DNA from: Streptomyces griseoaurantiacus
GTDB taxonomy: Bacteria > Actinomycetota > Actinomycetes > Streptomycetales > Streptomycetaceae
NCBI GenBank assembly: GCA_014656015.1
Contig: BNBP01000062.1
Span: 1 to 42,691 of the forward strand
Reading direction: 5' to 3'
Length of the DNA stretch: 42,691 nt
Shown: one piece after another, positions 40,608-42,691 of the stretch
Layout of the letters: each line of letters starts with the position of its first letter
How positions within the stretch are numbered: the first letter of the stretch is position 1
Notes under the pieces: generated by a model
What the model was told of the DNA's origin: nothing
Database searches by the model: none
The model's input: the letters and a program-made list of their open reading frames with translations, nothing else
Program-made: the position numbers and the translations under genes

Positions 40608-40943
40608 ATGGCACGGGACTACGACAGCCAGTTGCTGGAGTCGGTGGCGGTGCGCCGGCGCCGGATGCGCGACGCGCTGCTGTTCGGCGCGCAGCGCGGC
40701 CGGCGCACGGTGGACGAGCGGCTCGGCAAGGTCTTCGCGGGCATCGCGATCGCGGCCGTCCTGTGCGCCGGGTGCGTCGGCTGGTCCTTCCTCCAGGCCA
40801 CGCTGGACAAGCAGAAGGCCGAGAAGAAGAAGCAGGAACAGCAGCAGGAGCAGCTCTACAACCCGTCCGGGGCGAGCGAGTCGCCCACGCCCTCCGGCGG
40901 CGCGAAGAAGGGCGCCGGCAAGGACGGGGACGGGCAGCGGTGA
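40608..40943 (+). CDS. Small single-pass membrane protein upstream of eccD
   Basis: A 111-residue protein with a basic cytoplasmic N-terminus (RRRRMRDALLFGAQRGRRTVDERLG) and one membrane helix (about 41-62, VFAGIAIAAVLCAGCVGWSFL). A charged Lys/Gln/Glu helix (KQKAEKKKQEQQQEQ) and a Ser/Pro/Gly/Lys tail follow, probably outside. I do not recognise a family. Its place directly before eccD suggests a link with type VII secretion; that is inference. ATG 40608 lacks a clear ribosome binding site. Confidence 0.75.
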   Translation: MARDYDSQLLESVAVRRRRMRDALLFGAQRGRRTVDERLGKVFAGIAIAAVLCAGCVGWSFLQATLDKQKAEKKKQEQQQEQLYNPSGASESPTPSGGAKKGAGKDGDGQR

Positions 40944-41116
40944 ACCGGGCGGGCGACGGAAAGGGCACACGGGGGTCATCATGGGGATGGGCATGCGCAC
41001 GTCAGTGGTGAGGCCCGCGGCCGGGGCGGCGGCACGCGCACCCGACGTCCGTACCACCGGTTCCGCAAGCGACATGTTCACGCCATCGGCGCACCGTGGC
41101 CGAAACTACACGATGA

Positions 41117-41122
41117 TAGGTT
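41117..41122 (+). promoter_or_regulatory. -10 box for a probably leaderless eccD transcript
   Basis: TAGGTT ends seven bases before GTG 41130, with no ribosome binding site between. Transcription would start at or next to the start codon. No convincing -35. Confidence 0.5.
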
Positions 41123-41129
41123 CCCGCAC

Positions 41130-42485
41130 GTGGTGAGCACAGCAACGACGTCCCGGGCCCAGCTCAGCAGGGTCACCCTGGTCGGCGAGCGACGGCGAGC
41201 CGACATCGTCCTGCCCTCGGACACACCGATCGGCCAACTGCTGCCCGACATCCTGCAGTTGCTGGACGACCGGGCCGCCTCGCGGCCCATGACCCGGCAA
41301 CTGATCACCTCCGACGGCTCGGTCCTGCCCCACGACGCCACGCTCTCCTCCGAGGGCGTGCCCGACGGCGCCGTGCTCCAGCTCGTGCGCGCGCACGCCG
41401 CACCGCCCGCGCCCGTCGTGCACGACGTCACCGACCAGGTCGCCGACGACCTCGATCTGCGCGCCTGGCGCTGGCGCCCCGCCGCCCGCCGGGCCACCGC
41501 GGGCACGGCCACGGTCGCCTTCGCGGTGGTCACCGCCGTCCTCGCGCGCCGCGAGTTCGCGCTGACCACCCTGGCCGGCGTCCTCCTCGCCGCCACCGCC
41601 GTCTTCCTGCTCGCCGGCGCCGCCGTCGCGAAGATCGGCAAGGGGAACCAGGGCCTGGCCACCGCGCTCGTGCTCACCTCCGGCGGGCTCGGCCTGCTGG
41701 CCGCCTGGACCCTCGCCGACGCCCACCACTGGGAGGCGACCGCACGGCTGGCCGCCGTCGGGGCGGCGCTGGTGCTGATGCTCCTGCTGCTCGCCTTCTT
41801 CTCGCCGCTGGGCCGCGGCGGGCTCATCGGCGCGGGCGCGGTCGCCGTCATGGCCGCCGTGTGGGAGGCCGTCGCCGCCGTGCAGGACCGCTCCGACCGG
41901 CTCGGCGCGGTGATGGCGGTCTTCTCCGTGATCCTGCTCGGACTGCTGCCCCGGTTCGCCCTGATGGCCTCCGGGCTCACCGGGCTCGACGACAAGCGCT
42001 CCGGCGGCGTCTCCATCAGCCGCCACCAGGTGGCCAACGCGCTCGCCGCCACCCACCGCGGCCTCGCCCTCGCCACCGTCGTGACGGCCGCCTCGGCCGC
42101 GGCCGGCGGCTGGCTGCTGACCACCGCGGGGAAGCCGACGCCGTGGAGCGTGGCGCTCGCCTCGCTCACCGCCGTCGTCCTGCTCTCGCGGGCCCGGGCC
42201 TTCCCGCTGGTCGCCGAGGTGGTCGCGCTGTTCGCGGCGGCCGCGCTGCTGGTCGTACGGCTCACCGTGGTGTGGACGGACCACGCGGGCGGTGCCGGAC
42301 CGCTCGTCGTGCTGTGCGCGGCCGCCGTGCTGCCGCTGCTCGTCCTCGCGGTGCAGCCGCCGGAGCACGTGCGGGTGCGGCTGCGGCGCACGGCCGACCT
42401 GATCGAGTCCATCGGCGTGATCGGGCTCTTCCCGCTCGCCGTGGGCGTGTTCGGCATCTACGGGCAACTGCTCGACAAGTTCTGA
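41130..42485 (+). CDS. eccD: Type VII secretion membrane component EccD
   Basis: A 451-residue protein with a cytoplasmic ubiquitin-like (YukD-type) domain at residues ~10-95 (LSRVTLVGERRRADIVLPSDTPIGQLLPDI, then LQLVRAH). About eleven membrane helices follow from residue 125 to the end. That combination defines EccD, which lines the inner-membrane pore of ESX/type VII systems. The start is GTG 41130 or the adjacent GTG 41133. It lies 1.7 kb downstream of the toxin and is followed by the start of another gene on the same strand. EccC, EccB and Esx genes are not in this window. Confidence 0.92.
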   Translation: MVSTATTSRAQLSRVTLVGERRRADIVLPSDTPIGQLLPDILQLLDDRAASRPMTRQLITSDGSVLPHDATLSSEGVPDGAVLQLVRAHAAPPAPVVHDVTDQVADDLDLRAWRWRPAARRATAGTATVAFAVVTAVLARREFALTTLAGVLLAATAVFLLAGAAVAKIGKGNQGLATALVLTSGGLGLLAAWTLADAHHWEATARLAAVGAALVLMLLLLAFFSPLGRGGLIGAGAVAVMAAVWEAVAAVQDRSDRLGAVMAVFSVILLGLLPRFALMASGLTGLDDKRSGGVSISRHQVANALAATHRGLALATVVTAASAAAGGWLLTTAGKPTPWSVALASLTAVVLLSRARAFPLVAEVVALFAAAALLVVRLTVVWTDHAGGAGPLVVLCAAAVLPLLVLAVQPPEHVRVRLRRTADLIESIGVIGLFPLAVGVFGIYGQLLDKF

Positions 42486-42567
42486 CGCGGACCGCCGCGC
42501 GCCCCCGGGCAGGACACGGGGCGCGCGGGGCGGAGGCGGAGGCAGAGGTACAGGGGAGAAGGGCGAC

Positions 42568-42691
42568 ATGCCGAACGGCGACAACTGGCAGAGCGACGTG
42601 CTGCGCGACCTGAACGGCGGCGCCGCGTCCGCGCAGGGCGCGCAGCACGGCGTGGGCGCGCAGCTCCCGGCGGGTGCCGGCGCGCCCGCCC
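42568..42691 (+). CDS. Start of an unidentified gene downstream of eccD (truncated by the window)
   Basis: An ATG at 42568 follows GGGGAGAAGGG and opens a frame to the window edge (41 codons: MPNGDNWQSDVLRDL then Gly/Ala/Gln-rich). Spacing and strand suggest it belongs with eccD. Too little is visible to name it. Confidence 0.6.
   Translation, partial: MPNGDNWQSDVLRDLNGGAASAQGAQHGVGAQLPAGAGAPA

Noticed and set aside
40981..41136. A 51-codon frame overlapping the eccD start (GTGA)
   Set aside because: Coupling looks attractive, but the ribosome binding site is weak, the composition is unremarkable and the frame runs over the likely eccD -10 box.
1..42691. tRNA, rRNA, IS elements or integrase/attachment sites
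   Set aside because: No T-loop-like GGTTCRANYCC with matching acceptor, no transposase motif and no integrase frame were found on reading both strands by eye. A tRNAscan-type search would be the decisive check.

Overview
The base composition (about 70-75% G+C by eye, with near-universal G/C third codon positions), frequent GTG starts, TAG/TGA stops and the gene families present all point to a Streptomyces chromosome. Thirty-four protein genes are supported. I see no tRNA, rRNA, insertion sequence, phage gene or CRISPR array. From memory, the gene order around sodF (M1 aminopeptidase, DsbA-like protein, superoxide dismutase, BioY, permease, RpiB, Fpg/Nei) resembles the conserved Streptomyces core.

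Left arm (1-9700, all minus strand). A GlnX-like membrane sensor, a GlnH-like amino-acid-binding protein, a coiled-coil protein of unknown function and a PknG kinase (running off the left edge) form a signalling cluster like mycobacterial glnX-glnH-pknG, with one extra gene. Upstream of it lie a coupled GH4 glycosidase and BadF-type sugar kinase pair, and an MscS-family channel.

Middle (10000-26300). Here are an HNH protein, a small protein with a repeated LTSEP motif that abuts malQ, a small membrane protein, and an FAD monooxygenase whose promoter is embedded in three near-palindromes. They are followed by pepN, asd, a hydrolase-TetR pair behind a clear promoter and operator, a large secreted S8 protease, a Nudix hydrolase, and a protein that looks like an AbiEi-type helix-turn-helix joined to a VSR/DUF559 nuclease fold.

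Right-middle (26500-37000). A second M1 aminopeptidase is followed by a monothiol DsbA-family protein behind a sigma-R-like promoter, a small CxxC protein, sodF with a Nur box over its -10, bioY, an APC permease, rpiB, three tandem ~70-bp repeats, an Fpg/Nei glycosylase and a membrane-anchored SpoIIE-type phosphatase.

Right end (37068-42691). This is the most interesting part. A 795-residue modular protein has an ESAT-6/LXG-like N-terminus, a hydrophobic Gly/Ala middle, a Pro/His-rich linker with four HGG(D/E)H repeats, and a C-terminal ADP-ribosyltransferase with an R...STS-like...ExE signature. A small acidic protein follows as candidate immunity protein. Next come a small alarmone-hydrolase-like HD protein, a single-pass membrane protein, eccD (the type VII secretion channel component) and the start of one more gene. 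I read this as a type VII-associated toxin-immunity pair next to part of its secretion machinery.
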